From Microbacterium sp. 2FI (GTDB lineage Bacteria > Actinomycetota > Actinomycetes > Actinomycetales > Microbacteriaceae), in NCBI RefSeq assembly GCF_005502885.1, contig NZ_SCMR01000017.1, forward strand, positions 35,233-99,232: 64,000 nucleotides of DNA, read 5' to 3'. Under the pieces are notes generated by a model. The model ran no database searches. It had not been told where the DNA came from and saw only the letters and a program-made list of their open reading frames with translations. Made by a program: the position numbers and the translations under genes. Positions within the stretch are counted from its first letter, which is position 1; the number at the start of each line of letters is the position of its first letter. This document shows positions 46,394 through 55,468 of this stretch, piece by piece.

Positions 46394-46452
46394 CTGTCTT
46401 GCAGACACGGTGGAACCTGGGCGGATGGCCTGAATCGGCTGGATGCTTGCCC

Positions 46453-46458
46453 TAGACT
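46453..46458 (+). promoter_or_regulatory. -10 element TAGACT for the ctaCDF operon
   Basis: TAGACT lies 36 bases upstream of the ctaC GTG; a GGAAAGG ribosome site sits in between. Confidence 0.45.
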
Positions 46459-46494
46459 GGCGGGAGTTCTGTTCGTGACCCGGAAAGGTGCACC

Positions 46495-47391
46495 GTGCCC
46501 TCCAAACGACGCCTCCGCTGGGCCGTTCTCCCGGTCGGGATCGCAACGGCTGCAGTCCTCGCCGGCTGCACTCCGACGGAGCTCAACGGGTTCCTCCCCG
46601 GCTTCGTCGAGAGCGGCCAGCCCGCCACGAACCACACCGAGATGGTGTCGGGCCTGTGGGTCAACTCCTGGATCGTCCTGCTCGTCGTCGGCGTGATCAC
46701 GTGGGGCCTCATGGGCTGGGCCGCGATCGCCTACCGCCGCCGCCGTGGCCAGGTCGGCCTCCCGGTGCAGCTGCGCTACAACATGCCGATCGAGATCTTC
46801 TACACGATCGTGCCGCTGATCCTCGTGATCGGCTTCTTCGCCTTCACCGCCCGCGACCAGACGATCCTCGAGACGCAGACCGAGGATCCCGACGTCTCGA
46901 TCACCGCGATCGGCAAGCAGTGGTCGTGGGACTTCCAGTACAACGGCGAAGAGGATGACAACTCCGACGCCGTGTGGTCGATGGGCGTCCAGGCCCAGAC
47001 CAACGAGCGCGGCGACGTCATCTCCGAGCTGCCGACGCTGGTGCTGCCGGTCGATCAGACCGTCAAGATCAAGCTGCAGTCGCGCGATGTCATCCACTCG
47101 TTCTGGATCATCGACTTCCTGTACAAGAAGGACATGTACATCGGGCGCGACAACTACTGGTCGTTCACGCCCACCCGTGAGGGCACGTACGCCGGCAAGT
47201 GCGCCGAGCTCTGCGGCGAGTACCACTCGATGATGCTCTTCAACGTCGAGGTGGTCAGCGAGAGCGAGTACGAGGACTACCTGGCGTCACTGCGCGCAGC
47301 CGACCAGACCGGCGACATCGACGACGCGTACGACCGACTCCAGAACGAGCCCGGCACGGGCGGTTCGGATGAGGAAGAGGGAGACAACTGA
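46495..47391 (+). CDS. ctaC: Cytochrome c oxidase subunit II
   Basis: Receives electrons at the CuA centre of aa3 oxidase. The 298-residue protein has a lipoprotein-type signal (VLAGC), two membrane helices (about residues 60-82 and 101-121), and a cupredoxin domain. The CuA ligands are Cys236, Cys240, His244 and Met247 in [15 protein letters not shown] start. First gene of ctaC-ctaD-ctaF-phosphatase. Confidence 0.96.
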   Translation: MPSKRRLRWAVLPVGIATAAVLAGCTPTELNGFLPGFVESGQPATNHTEMVSGLWVNSWIVLLVVGVITWGLMGWAAIAYRRRRGQVGLPVQLRYNMPIEIFYTIVPLILVIGFFAFTARDQTILETQTEDPDVSITAIGKQWSWDFQYNGEEDDNSDAVWSMGVQAQTNERGDVISELPTLVLPVDQTVKIKLQSRDVIHSFWIIDFLYKKDMYIGRDNYWSFTPTREGTYAGKCAELCGEYHSMMLFNVEVVSESEYEDYLASLRAADQTGDIDDAYDRLQNEPGTGGSDEEEGDN

Positions 47392-47393
47392 TC

Positions 47394-49157
47394 ATGGCGA
47401 CGACGCTTCCGCTTCAGGAGAAGACGCAGGGTCGCCCGACCACCCTGCCGCCCCGTCAGGCTGCACTGCTCAGCGCTTCGCGCGTCGAGCAGAAGGGCAA
47501 CATCATCGTCAAGTGGATCACCTCCACCGACCACAAGACGATCGGCTACCTGTACCTCATCTCGTCGGTGATCTTCTTCATGCTCGGCGGCGTGATGGCG
47601 CTGATCATCCGCGCCGAGCTCTTCGAGCCCGGCATGCAGATCATCCCGACCAAAGAGCAGTACAACCAGCTCTTCACGATGCACGGCACGATCATGCTGC
47701 TCATGTTCGCCACCCCGCTGTTCGCGGGCTTCGCGAACGCGATCCTGCCGCTGCAGATCGGCGCGCCCGACGTCGCGTTCCCGCGACTCAACGCCTTCGC
47801 GTTCTGGCTGTTCCTGTTCGGCTCGACGATCGCCGTCGCCGGCTTCCTCACCCCGCAGGGTGCGGCCGCCTTCGGCTGGTTCGCGTATCAGCCGCTCGCC
47901 AACGCCTCGTTCTCGCCGGGTGTCGGCGGAAACCTGTGGATGCTGGGCCTCGGCATGAGCGGTTTCGGAACGATCCTCGGCGCCGTGAACTTCATCACCA
48001 CGATCATCACGATGCGCGCGCCCGGCATGACGATGTGGCGCATGCCGATCTTCTCGTGGAACACGCTGGTCACCAGCATCCTGATCCTGATGGCGTTCCC
48101 GGTGCTGGCAGCCGCGATCCTCGCCGCAGCCGCCGACCGCGTGCTCGGCGCCCACATCTACGACCCGGCCAACGGCGGTGTGCTGCTGTGGCAGCACCTG
48201 TTCTGGTTCTTCGGGCATCCAGAGGTGTACATCATCGCGCTGCCGTTCTTCGGCATCATCTCCGAGATCCTGCCGGTGTTCAGCCGCAAGCCGATCTTCG
48301 GCTACAAGACCCTCGTCTACGCGACGATCGCGATCGCCGCGCTCTCGGTGGCGGTGTGGGCCCACCACATGTACGTCACCGGCGCGGTGCTGCTGCCGTT
48401 CTTCGCCCTCATGACGATGCTCATCGCGGTGCCCACGGGCGTGAAGATCTTCAACTGGATCGGCACGATGTGGCGCGGCTCGGTGACCTTCGAGACGCCG
48501 ATGGTGTTCTCGCTCGGCTTCCTCGTCTCGTTCGTCTTCGGTGGGCTCACCGGCGTCATCCTCGCGTCGCCGCCGCTCGACTTCGCGCTGTCGGACTCGT
48601 ACTTCGTCGTCGCGCACTTCCACTACGTCGTCTTCGGAACCGTCGTGTTCGCGATGTTCGCGGGCTTCTACTTCTGGTGGCCGAAGTGGACCGGCAAGAT
48701 GCTCAACGAGCGCCTGGGCATGGTGCACTTCTGGATGCTGTTCATCGGCTTCCACATGACCTTCCTCATCCAGCACTGGCTGGGCGTCGACGGCATGGTT
48801 CGCCGCTACGCGGACTACTCCGAGGCCGACGGCTGGACCTGGCAGAACCAGGTGTCGACGATCGGCGCGATCCTCCTCGGCGCCTCGATGATCCCCTTCC
48901 TGTTCAACGTGTGGATCACTGCGCGCAAGGCACCGCGAGTGACCGTGAACGACCCATGGGGCTACGGCGCATCGCTCGAGTGGGCGACCTCGTGCCCGCC
49001 GCCGCGTCACAACTTCACGTCGATCCCGCGCATCCGCAGCGAGCGCCCCGCGTTCGACCTCAACCACCCCGAGGCGGGCATTCCCGTCGGCGTGGGACCC
49101 GCGAAGGATGCCCCCGATGCCCCGGTTGTGGACGCAGAGACGAAAGAGGTGAAGTAG
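47394..49157 (+). CDS. ctaD: Cytochrome c oxidase subunit I
   Basis: Catalytic haem-copper subunit of the aa3 oxidase, 587 residues, with twelve helices. Haem a ligand His is in [14 protein letters not shown], the CuB/Tyr cross-link motif is [15 protein letters not shown], and CuB His-His is in WAHHMYVTG. The second haem ligands are in [10 protein letters not shown]. Starts two bases after ctaC; ctaF begins immediately after its stop. Confidence 0.97.
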   Translation: MATTLPLQEKTQGRPTTLPPRQAALLSASRVEQKGNIIVKWITSTDHKTIGYLYLISSVIFFMLGGVMALIIRAELFEPGMQIIPTKEQYNQLFTMHGTIMLLMFATPLFAGFANAILPLQIGAPDVAFPRLNAFAFWLFLFGSTIAVAGFLTPQGAAAFGWFAYQPLANASFSPGVGGNLWMLGLGMSGFGTILGAVNFITTIITMRAPGMTMWRMPIFSWNTLVTSILILMAFPVLAAAILAAAADRVLGAHIYDPANGGVLLWQHLFWFFGHPEVYIIALPFFGIISEILPVFSRKPIFGYKTLVYATIAIAALSVAVWAHHMYVTGAVLLPFFALMTMLIAVPTGVKIFNWIGTMWRGSVTFETPMVFSLGFLVSFVFGGLTGVILASPPLDFALSDSYFVVAHFHYVVFGTVVFAMFAGFYFWWPKWTGKMLNERLGMVHFWMLFIGFHMTFLIQHWLGVDGMVRRYADYSEADGWTWQNQVSTIGAILLGASMIPFLFNVWITARKAPRVTVNDPWGYGASLEWATSCPPPRHNFTSIPRIRSERPAFDLNHPEAGIPVGVGPAKDAPDAPVVDAETKEVK

Positions 49158-49592
49158 GTGCGCACCAACACCGGACTCTGGTGGCTGCTCTCAGCCTTCT
49201 TCCTGCTCATGGCGGTCGTCTACACGACCTGGAGCATCATCGCCCACCCCGACCTGCCGTGGTACAACGGCATCGAGTGGGTCGGCAGCGTGGCGCTCCT
49301 GTTCACGGCTCTCATGGGCGCCCTCATCGCGTTCTACATCGGCAGGGTGCACCAGGCTCAGGGCGGCGAGCTGCCCGAAGACACCCTGACGGCAGACATC
49401 GACGACGGCGACCCCGAGCTCGGTGAGTTCAGCCCGTGGTCGTGGTGGCCGATCGTGCTCGCGTTCTCGGCGGCACTCGGAATGATCGGCCTCGCGGTCG
49501 GCGCGTGGATGATGCCCATCGGCATCGCCGTGTTCGTCGTCGCGATCGTGGGCTGGGTCTACGAGTACTACCGCGGCTACTTCGCGCGCTGA
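49158..49592 (+). CDS. ctaF: Cytochrome c oxidase subunit IV (actinobacterial type)
   Basis: A 144-residue, four-helix accessory subunit of the bc-aa3 supercomplex. Hydrophobic segments are at about residues 6-27, 38-56, 93-112 and 115-135; the loop after helix 2 contains the family feature GRVHQAQGGELPEDT and DGDPELGEFSPWSWWPI. GTG start abuts the ctaD stop with no gap. Confidence 0.92.
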   Translation: MRTNTGLWWLLSAFFLLMAVVYTTWSIIAHPDLPWYNGIEWVGSVALLFTALMGALIAFYIGRVHQAQGGELPEDTLTADIDDGDPELGEFSPWSWWPIVLAFSAALGMIGLAVGAWMMPIGIAVFVVAIVGWVYEYYRGYFAR

Positions 49593-49596
49593 CCCG

Positions 49597-50391
49597 GTGC
49601 CGATCCGGCTGCGTGCCGGCGCGGTCTCCGACACCGGAGCGCATCGCGCCATCAATCAGGATGCCGCTTTCGCGGCCCCCTGGGGGGCTGCAGTCGCCGA
49701 CGGCGTCGGCGGTGGGCCGGCGGGCGATCTCGCCTCTGCGGCGTTCGTGCATCGCCTCGCGGCCGGTCGCCTCGACGCGATCGATGCCGAACACCTCGCC
49801 GTGAGCGTGCGCGCGGCGAACTGGGACCTCCGCGCCCACGTGACGCGCGACCCTTCGCTCCACGGCATGGCGACGACGTTCACCGGCATCTTCGTGTCGA
49901 TGAGCGGTTCCCTGCTGCTCGCCCACACCGGCGACTCGCGCGCGTATCTGCTGCGCGACGGTCAGCTGGTCCAGCAGACGCGCGACGACTCCTACGTCCA
50001 GGCTCTCGTCGACCGGGGGATGATGACGGCGGAGGATGCCGCATCCCACCCGCGCCGCAACCTCATCACGGCGTCGCTGAGCGGCGCGGAGAGGGATGCC
50101 GCGACGGTGGTCGAGTACACCGCCGTACCGGGCGATCGATGGATGCTGTGCAGCGACGGCCTCACCGACTACGTGCCGATCGCGGATGTCGCGGAGCTTC
50201 TCCGGCACAACAAGGATCCCGACTCGGCGGCCGCGGCATCCGTCGCCCTCGCCCTCGAGGCGGGCACACGCGACAACGTCACGGTGGTCGTCTCGGACAT
50301 CGTCGGTGACGACGAGGTGGATGTGGCAGCCCACGCCCGGTTCTACGGGGCCGCGGCCGCGCGCTTCACCGAGGGCCTCGAGTCCGCTTAG
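49597..50391 (+). CDS. PP2C-family Ser/Thr protein phosphatase
   Basis: Metal-dependent phosphatase of 264 residues. Motifs are SDTGAHRAINQDAAF (first metal Asp), VADGVGGGPAGDLAS, LLAHTGDSRAYLLRDG, LCSDGLTDYV and the closing GTRDNVTVVVSD. It starts four bases after ctaF stops, so it is translated as part of the oxidase operon; a link between protein phosphorylation and respiration is possible but unproven. Its stop codon overlaps that of the convergent rhodanese gene. Confidence 0.93.
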   Translation: MPIRLRAGAVSDTGAHRAINQDAAFAAPWGAAVADGVGGGPAGDLASAAFVHRLAAGRLDAIDAEHLAVSVRAANWDLRAHVTRDPSLHGMATTFTGIFVSMSGSLLLAHTGDSRAYLLRDGQLVQQTRDDSYVQALVDRGMMTAEDAASHPRRNLITASLSGAERDAATVVEYTAVPGDRWMLCSDGLTDYVPIADVAELLRHNKDPDSAAAASVALALEAGTRDNVTVVVSDIVGDDEVDVAAHARFYGAAAARFTEGLESA

Positions 50392-50792
50392 CGGACGACC
50401 ATCACCTGCGCGTCGAAGACGCGGGGGAGGGTGCCCTCGTCGTTCTCTGTGGGCTGGCCCTCGCGCACCCAGTACTCGTAGCCGCCGATCATCTCGCGCA
50501 CCGCGTAGCCGAGCTTCGCGAACTCGAGGGCGCCCTTCGCGCCGGCGTTGCAGCCGGGGCTCCAGCAGTACACGACGACGGGCGTGCCGGCCGGGATCTC
50601 GCGCCCGGCGCGCTCGGCGATCTCTCGGTACGGCATGTGCACGGCCCCTGAGACGCGTCCCTGCGCCCACGCCTCGTCGCTGCGGACGTCGACGAGCACG
50701 AACGCGTCGCGGTCCTTCTGTGCGGCATAGACGTCGGAGGCGTCGGTTTCGAGGGCGAGCTTGGCGGCGTAGTACGAGAGCGCGTCGGTCAT
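50388..50792 (-). CDS. Rhodanese-like sulfurtransferase domain protein
   Basis: A single rhodanese domain of 134 residues. The fold motifs VLVDVRSDEAWAQGRVSGAVHMP and the active-site loop VVVYCWSPGCNAGAKGA (catalytic Cys in YCW) are present; the loop is longer than in classical thiosulfate sulfurtransferases and has a second Cys, so it may act in redox or persulfide transfer. It has its own gene unit between two respiratory operons. Confidence 0.88.
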   Translation of the reverse strand: MTDALSYYAAKLALETDASDVYAAQKDRDAFVLVDVRSDEAWAQGRVSGAVHMPYREIAERAGREIPAGTPVVVYCWSPGCNAGAKGALEFAKLGYAVREMIGGYEYWVREGQPTENDEGTLPRVFDAQVMVVR

Positions 50793-50813
50793 GTGTTCAA
50801 CCTAGAACACGAA

Positions 50814-50844
50814 AGTGGCGCCCTCCGCGGGGGAGAGCGCCACT
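50814..50844 (-). terminator. Terminator after qcrB
   Basis: Arms of 13 bp (50814-50826 and 50832-50844) pair with one mismatch. Read on the minus strand the hairpin is followed by TTTCGTG. It ends the ctaE-qcrCAB transcript before the rhodanese gene. Confidence 0.7.
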
Positions 50845-50865
50845 GTTCGTCGGAAATCTGCCGTC

Positions 50866-52710
50866 CTACTGGCCGGATTCCTTCTCGCGGTTCTTGGGCT
50901 TCTTCGTGCCCGGCTCGGGTTCGGGGATGATCACGTTCGAGGGGCGCACGGCCGTCTCGGAGTTGTGACCGTCGTCGATCGGCTTGTGCGGGGCGTCGGG
51001 CACGCCGGCGCGCTCGTGAGCACCCTGCAGTTCGGCGTCTTCCTCAGCCGCGATGTGCTCGAGCTCGTGGTGCTGGTGGGCCAGCGCCGCATCGAGTTCG
51101 GACTGCGTCACGGGGGAGAGGCGGTCTTCGAAGAACCAGCGCGAGATCACAGCGCGCACGTTCTCGTGCCACGGGATGCGGCCCTTGACGTTCGGACGCA
51201 CGACGAGCGGCTCGTAGGTCTCGAAGTCGACGAGCTTGTAGCGGTCGTACTCGTCGACCGGCTGGTGGACCTCGATGTACTCGCCGCCGGGGAGGCGGAC
51301 GATGCGACCGGACTCGTAGCCGTGCAGCGCGATCTCGCGGTCCTTCTTCTGCAGCGCGAGGCACATGCGCTTCGTGACGAAGTAGGCGATGATCGGGCCC
51401 AGGAACAGGAGCGCCTGGAGCGTGTGGATGACACCCTCCATCGTGAGCCAGAAGTGGGTCGCGATGATGTCGGATGCCGCTGCCGCCCACAGCACCGCGT
51501 AGAACGTGACGCCGGCGGCGCCGATGGCGGTGCGGGTCGCCGCGTTGCGCGGACGCTGGGCGATGTGGTGCTCGCGCTTGTCGCCCGTGACCCACGCCTC
51601 GATGAAGGGGTAGATGAGGACCAGCACGATGAACACGCCGATGAGGATGAGCGGGGCGAGGATGTTGAACGACCACGTGTGGTCGAGGAACACGATCTCC
51701 CAGCCCGGGGGCACGAGGCGCAGGGCGCCGTCGGCGAAGCCGATGTACCAGTCGGGCTGCGTTCCGGCCGACACCGGTGACGGGTCGTACGGACCGTAGT
51801 TCCAGATCGGGTTGATCGTGAAGAGCGACGCGATGAGCACGATCACGCCGAACGTGATGAAGAGGAAGCCGCCCATCTTGGTCATGTAGATCGGCATCAT
51901 CGGGTAGCCCACGACGTTGCTGTTCGATCGGCCGGGGCCTGCGAACTGCGTGTGCTTGTTGATGACCATCAGCATGAGGTGGAGGACGAGCAGACCCACC
52001 AGGATCGCCGGCAGCAGCAGGATGTGGAGCGAGTACAGGCGGCCCACGATGTCGTGGCCGGGGAACTCGCCGCCGAAGAGCAGGAACGAGGTCCACGTGC
52101 CGATGACCGGGATGCCCTTGACCATGCCGTCGATGATGCGGAGGCCGTTGCCCGACAGCACGTCATCGGGGAGCGAGTAGCCCGTGAAGCCCTCGCCCAT
52201 GGCGAGGATGAACAGCACGAAGCCGATCACCCAGTTGAGCTCGCGCGGCTTGCGGAAGGCGCCCGTGAAGAAGACGCGCAGCATGTGCACGCCGATGCCG
52301 GCCACGAAGACGAGGGCCGCCCAGTGGTGGATCTGGCGCACGAGCAGGCCGCCGCGGATGTCGAACGAGATCTCGAGGGTCGAGGCCATCGCCGCCGACA
52401 TCTCGATGCCGTTCATCGGCAGGAAGGCGCCGTGGTAGTGGGTCTCGGTCATCGACGCCTGGAAGAAGAACGTGAGGAACGTGCCCGACAGGAGGACCAC
52501 GACGAAGCTCCACAGGGCGATCTCGCCGAGCATGAACGACCAGTGGTCGGGGAAGATCTTGCGACCCAGCTCCTTCACGAACCCCGAGAGGCTCGTACGC
52601 TCGTCGATGTAGTTCGACGCGGCGCCGACGAAGCGTCCGCCGAGAGGCTTGTCGCGGTCGGCCGTGGCCGACGTTCCCTGGGGCTCGTCAGTGACGGTTG
52701 CGGTGCTCAA
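50866..52710 (-). CDS. qcrB: Cytochrome bc1 complex cytochrome b subunit
   Basis: Di-haem b subunit of menaquinol:cytochrome c reductase, 614 residues. Haem ligands occur in IHHWAALVFVAGIGVHMLRV and LHILLLPAILVGLLVLHLML. Quinol-oxidation motif PDWYIGF (PDWY, the actinobacterial variant of PEWY) and the extended charged C-terminal region are typical of actinobacteria. TTG start overlaps the qcrA stop (TTGA). Confidence 0.96.
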   Translation of the reverse strand: MSTATVTDEPQGTSATADRDKPLGGRFVGAASNYIDERTSLSGFVKELGRKIFPDHWSFMLGEIALWSFVVVLLSGTFLTFFFQASMTETHYHGAFLPMNGIEMSAAMASTLEISFDIRGGLLVRQIHHWAALVFVAGIGVHMLRVFFTGAFRKPRELNWVIGFVLFILAMGEGFTGYSLPDDVLSGNGLRIIDGMVKGIPVIGTWTSFLLFGGEFPGHDIVGRLYSLHILLLPAILVGLLVLHLMLMVINKHTQFAGPGRSNSNVVGYPMMPIYMTKMGGFLFITFGVIVLIASLFTINPIWNYGPYDPSPVSAGTQPDWYIGFADGALRLVPPGWEIVFLDHTWSFNILAPLILIGVFIVLVLIYPFIEAWVTGDKREHHIAQRPRNAATRTAIGAAGVTFYAVLWAAAASDIIATHFWLTMEGVIHTLQALLFLGPIIAYFVTKRMCLALQKKDREIALHGYESGRIVRLPGGEYIEVHQPVDEYDRYKLVDFETYEPLVVRPNVKGRIPWHENVRAVISRWFFEDRLSPVTQSELDAALAHQHHELEHIAAEEDAELQGAHERAGVPDAPHKPIDDGHNSETAVRPSNVIIPEPEPGTKKPKNREKESGQ

Positions 52711-53786
52711 TGGCGCTCCCAGAAGCTCGGGCCGACGGGTTCTTCGAAGTCGCGCTGGGCGACGAGGTAGCCGTCAGCGTCGACCGTGATCGGAAGCTGC
52801 GGCAGCGGACGCGCGGCGGGGCCGAAGATGACCTTGGCGGCGTCGGTGACGTCGAACTGCGACTGGTGGCACGGGCACAGCAGGTGGTGCGTCTGCTGCT
52901 CGTAGAGGGCCACCGGGCAGCCCACGTGGGTGCAGACCTTCGAGTACGCCACGATGCCGTCGTACGACCAGTCCTTCTTCTCTTCCGACTCGATGAGGTC
53001 TTCGGGAAGCAGGCGCATGAGCAGGACGATGGCCTTGGCCTTCTCCTCGAGGTAGCCGTCGCTGTGCGAGAGTTCGGCGAGCTCTTCGGGGATGACGTGC
53101 ACGGCCGAGCCGAGGGTCACGTCGGCAGCGCGGATCGGCTCGCCGCTCGGGTCGTGCGCCAGCCGCATCCCCTCTTTCCACATCGTGTGGCTGAGGAGGT
53201 ACACCGGGTCTCCGGCGTGCGGGTGATCGGGGGTGTTCTGGGGCGCGAGGCCGCGGAACAGCACGATGCCGGGGGCGACGGACGCCACGATCGCGGCGAT
53301 CATCGAGTTGCGGATCAGCACACGACGGCCGAAGCCCGACTCCTCGTTCGCGTCGGCGAAGGCCTGGATCGCCGCCGCGCGCGTGGTGTCACGGCCGCGC
53401 GTCGCGTGACGCGGCTCGGTGAACTCCTTGTCGGACATGATCGCCTTCGACCAGTGGATGCCACCGAGGCCGATTGCGAGGAGGGCCAGCGCGATGCCCA
53501 GGCCGATGAAGAGGTTGTTGGCGCGGATGTCGACGATCCGGCCGCTCTCGATCGGGAAGAGCATGTAGGCGGCGATGGCCCAGATGCTGCCCGCGATCGA
53601 CAGGTAGAAGAGCGTGTAGACCGTGCGGACCGCCCGCTTCATGGCGGCGGGATCCTGATCGGTCACCCGCTCGCGGTGCGGGGGGAGCTCAGGATTGCGC
53701 ACCGGGTCGGTGACCGCGACGGCGAGCCCGGGGGAGGGCTTCCAAGAAGCCCTCTCGTGCTCGAGCGGGTCGTCCTCGTGTGCCAT
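52707..53786 (-). CDS. qcrA: Cytochrome bc1 complex Rieske iron-sulfur subunit
   Basis: Transfers electrons from menaquinol to cytochrome c in the bc complex. The 359-residue protein has three N-terminal membrane helices (about residues 60-80, 91-111 and 165-185), as in actinobacterial QcrA, and the Rieske 2Fe-2S motifs CTHVGC and CPCHQSQF. ATG is chosen because GAGGAGC lies six bases upstream. Confidence 0.95.
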   Translation of the reverse strand: MAHEDDPLEHERASWKPSPGLAVAVTDPVRNPELPPHRERVTDQDPAAMKRAVRTVYTLFYLSIAGSIWAIAAYMLFPIESGRIVDIRANNLFIGLGIALALLAIGLGGIHWSKAIMSDKEFTEPRHATRGRDTTRAAAIQAFADANEESGFGRRVLIRNSMIAAIVASVAPGIVLFRGLAPQNTPDHPHAGDPVYLLSHTMWKEGMRLAHDPSGEPIRAADVTLGSAVHVIPEELAELSHSDGYLEEKAKAIVLLMRLLPEDLIESEEKKDWSYDGIVAYSKVCTHVGCPVALYEQQTHHLLCPCHQSQFDVTDAAKVIFGPAARPLPQLPITVDADGYLVAQRDFEEPVGPSFWERH

Positions 53787-53827
53787 GCTGCTCCTCGTCA
53801 GTGTTGCGTGTTCGGGATGTCGTGGGT

Positions 53828-54631
53828 TCAGTTGGATTTCGCCGTGATCCACACGGTGAGGGCGATCAGCGAGCCGATGCCGAAGATCCAGATGAACAGG
53901 CCCTCGGAGACGGGGCCGAGAGAGCCGAGCGAGAATCCGCCGGCGGACTCGTTCTCCTGCAGGAACAGCAGGTACGAGATGATGTCGCGCTTCTCTTCGG
54001 TCGTCAGCGTCATGTCGTTGAAGACCGGCATGTTCTGGGGTCCGGTGACCATCGCGGCGTACATGTTGAGCGGAGTCGTCTCGTGCAGCCCGGGTGCGTA
54101 CTTGCCCTCGGTCAGCGCGCCACCGGCGCCGGCGACGTTGTGGCACATCGCGCAGTTGATGCGGAAGAGCTCGCCGCCCTCGGATGCGCTGCCTCCGCCG
54201 TCGAGGACCTCGTCGTCGGGGAACGTCGGCCCGGGCGCGATCGACTGGATGTAGGCGCCGATCGCCGCGATCTGCTCGTCGGTGAACTGCACGGGCTTCT
54301 GCGGAGCCTGCGGGCCCTGCATCTGCAGCGGCATGCGGCCGGTGCTCATCTGGAAGTGCACGGCGAGCTCGCCGACGCCGTAGAGCGAAGGACCGTCAGG
54401 GGTGCCCTGCACGTCGAGGCCGTGGCACGTGGCGCAGTTGGCCTGGAAGAGCTTCTGGCCGTCTTCGACGGTGAGGTCTGCGGCGGCGACGGTCGTCTCG
54501 GCGGTCGAGGCCATCGCCGCGGACGCGCCGGCGTATGCGCCACCGGTGATCAGCAGGCCGACGCCGATGAGTGCCGCGGCAGCCCAGGGGCTGCGGCGGC
54601 CGGGGGAGCGGCGCGTTGTTGCTCGTGCCAT
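53828..54631 (-). CDS. qcrC: Cytochrome bc1 complex di-haem cytochrome c subunit
   Basis: The actinobacterial cytochrome cc subunit that links bc1 directly to aa3 oxidase. The 267 residues have an N-terminal signal/anchor, two haem c sites (CATCH, Cys66-His70, and CAMCH, Cys160-His164), and a C-terminal anchoring helix (GLFIWIFGIGSLIALTVWI). The 41-base gap to qcrA suggests co-transcription. Confidence 0.96.
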   Translation of the reverse strand: MARATTRRSPGRRSPWAAAALIGVGLLITGGAYAGASAAMASTAETTVAAADLTVEDGQKLFQANCATCHGLDVQGTPDGPSLYGVGELAVHFQMSTGRMPLQMQGPQAPQKPVQFTDEQIAAIGAYIQSIAPGPTFPDDEVLDGGGSASEGGELFRINCAMCHNVAGAGGALTEGKYAPGLHETTPLNMYAAMVTGPQNMPVFNDMTLTTEEKRDIISYLLFLQENESAGGFSLGSLGPVSEGLFIWIFGIGSLIALTVWITAKSN

Positions 54632-54650
54632 GTCGGGAATCAGCTCCGCT

Positions 54651-55292
54651 CTATTTCAGGAAGTAGATGACGGCGAACAGGGCGATCCACACCACGTCGA
54701 CGAAGTGCCAGTAATACGACACGACGATCGCGGAGGTCATCTCCTTGCGGCCGAAGTTCTTCACCGCATACGCCCGGCCGATGACCAGGAGGAACGCGAT
54801 GAGACCGCCGGTGACGTGCAGCGCGTGGAAGCCCGTCGTCAGGTAGAACGCCGAGGCGTACGAGTCGGCCGAGATCGGCATGCCTTCGTACACGAGCTGC
54901 GCGTACTCCCACACCTGGCCCGACACGAAGACCGCGCCGAGGGCGAAGGTGAGCCAGAACCACTCGACCATTCCCCAGCCGAGCCAGCCGCGCTTCTTGG
55001 TCGAATACGGCTGGAAGCGCTCGGCGGCGAACACGCCCATCTGGCAGGTCACCGAGGAGAGCACGAGGATCACCGTGTTCACGAACGCGTAGGGCACGTT
55101 CAGCAGTTCGGTGCGCTCTGCCCAGAGCTCGGGAGAGGTGCTGCGGAGGGTGAAGTAGATCGCGAACAGACCCGCGAAGAACATCACCTCGCTGCCGAGC
55201 CAGACGATGGTGCCGACGGCGACCGGATCCGGCCGCTTGACGGACCGCATGGCCTGGGAGTAGGTCGCTGAGGAGGTCGTCACGCTCCCCAT
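54651..55292 (-). CDS. ctaE: Cytochrome c oxidase subunit III
   Basis: Core structural subunit of aa3 oxidase. About 213 residues with five helices; motifs [31 protein letters not shown] and [10 protein letters not shown] are characteristic. First gene of ctaE-qcrC-qcrA-qcrB. ATG is listed as start. A GTG three codons later (first base 55283) begins eight bases after a CATAAT -10 element and may be the true leaderless start. A longer upstream frame overlaps the trpD promoter and is unlikely. Confidence 0.93.
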   Translation of the reverse strand: MGSVTTSSATYSQAMRSVKRPDPVAVGTIVWLGSEVMFFAGLFAIYFTLRSTSPELWAERTELLNVPYAFVNTVILVLSSVTCQMGVFAAERFQPYSTKKRGWLGWGMVEWFWLTFALGAVFVSGQVWEYAQLVYEGMPISADSYASAFYLTTGFHALHVTGGLIAFLLVIGRAYAVKNFGRKEMTSAIVVSYYWHFVDVVWIALFAVIYFLK

Positions 55293-55296
55293 TATG
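55291..55296 (-). promoter_or_regulatory. -10 element CATAAT for ctaE-qcrCAB
   Basis: On the minus strand CATAAT overlaps the annotated ATG and ends seven bases before an in-frame GTG; a palindrome lies just upstream. Confidence 0.4.
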
Positions 55297-55300
55297 GCTG

Positions 55301-55317
55301 AACTCAGGGCCTGAGTT
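55301..55317. promoter_or_regulatory. Palindrome AACTCAG-GGC-CTGAGTT upstream of ctaE
   Basis: Perfect 7-bp arms around three bases, sitting in the -35 area of the candidate ctaE promoter, between divergent ctaE and trpD. A dimeric regulator could bind here; none is identified. Confidence 0.4.
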
Positions 55318-55454
55318 TCGCATCGGAGGGCACGTATTTGCCCCTTCTGGAACTTAGGTGGACCTAAGAGATGCCCGAGAATCGGCCCAGAGGACGGTGA
55401 TGACGCGCCTTGAGCGGCCTGTGTCACAGATCGGTTGCGTTTCGGCGGCGCCGC

Positions 55455-55460
55455 TAGGCT
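55455..55460 (+). promoter_or_regulatory. -10 element TAGGCT for trpD, leaderless
   Basis: TAGGCT ends eight bases before the trpD ATG. Confidence 0.5.
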
Positions 55461-55468
55461 CTTGCGTT

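Noticed and set aside
45691..47226. 511-codon minus-strand open frame across the Fe-S carrier and ctaC
   Set aside because: Spans a strong plus-strand terminator and two certain genes.
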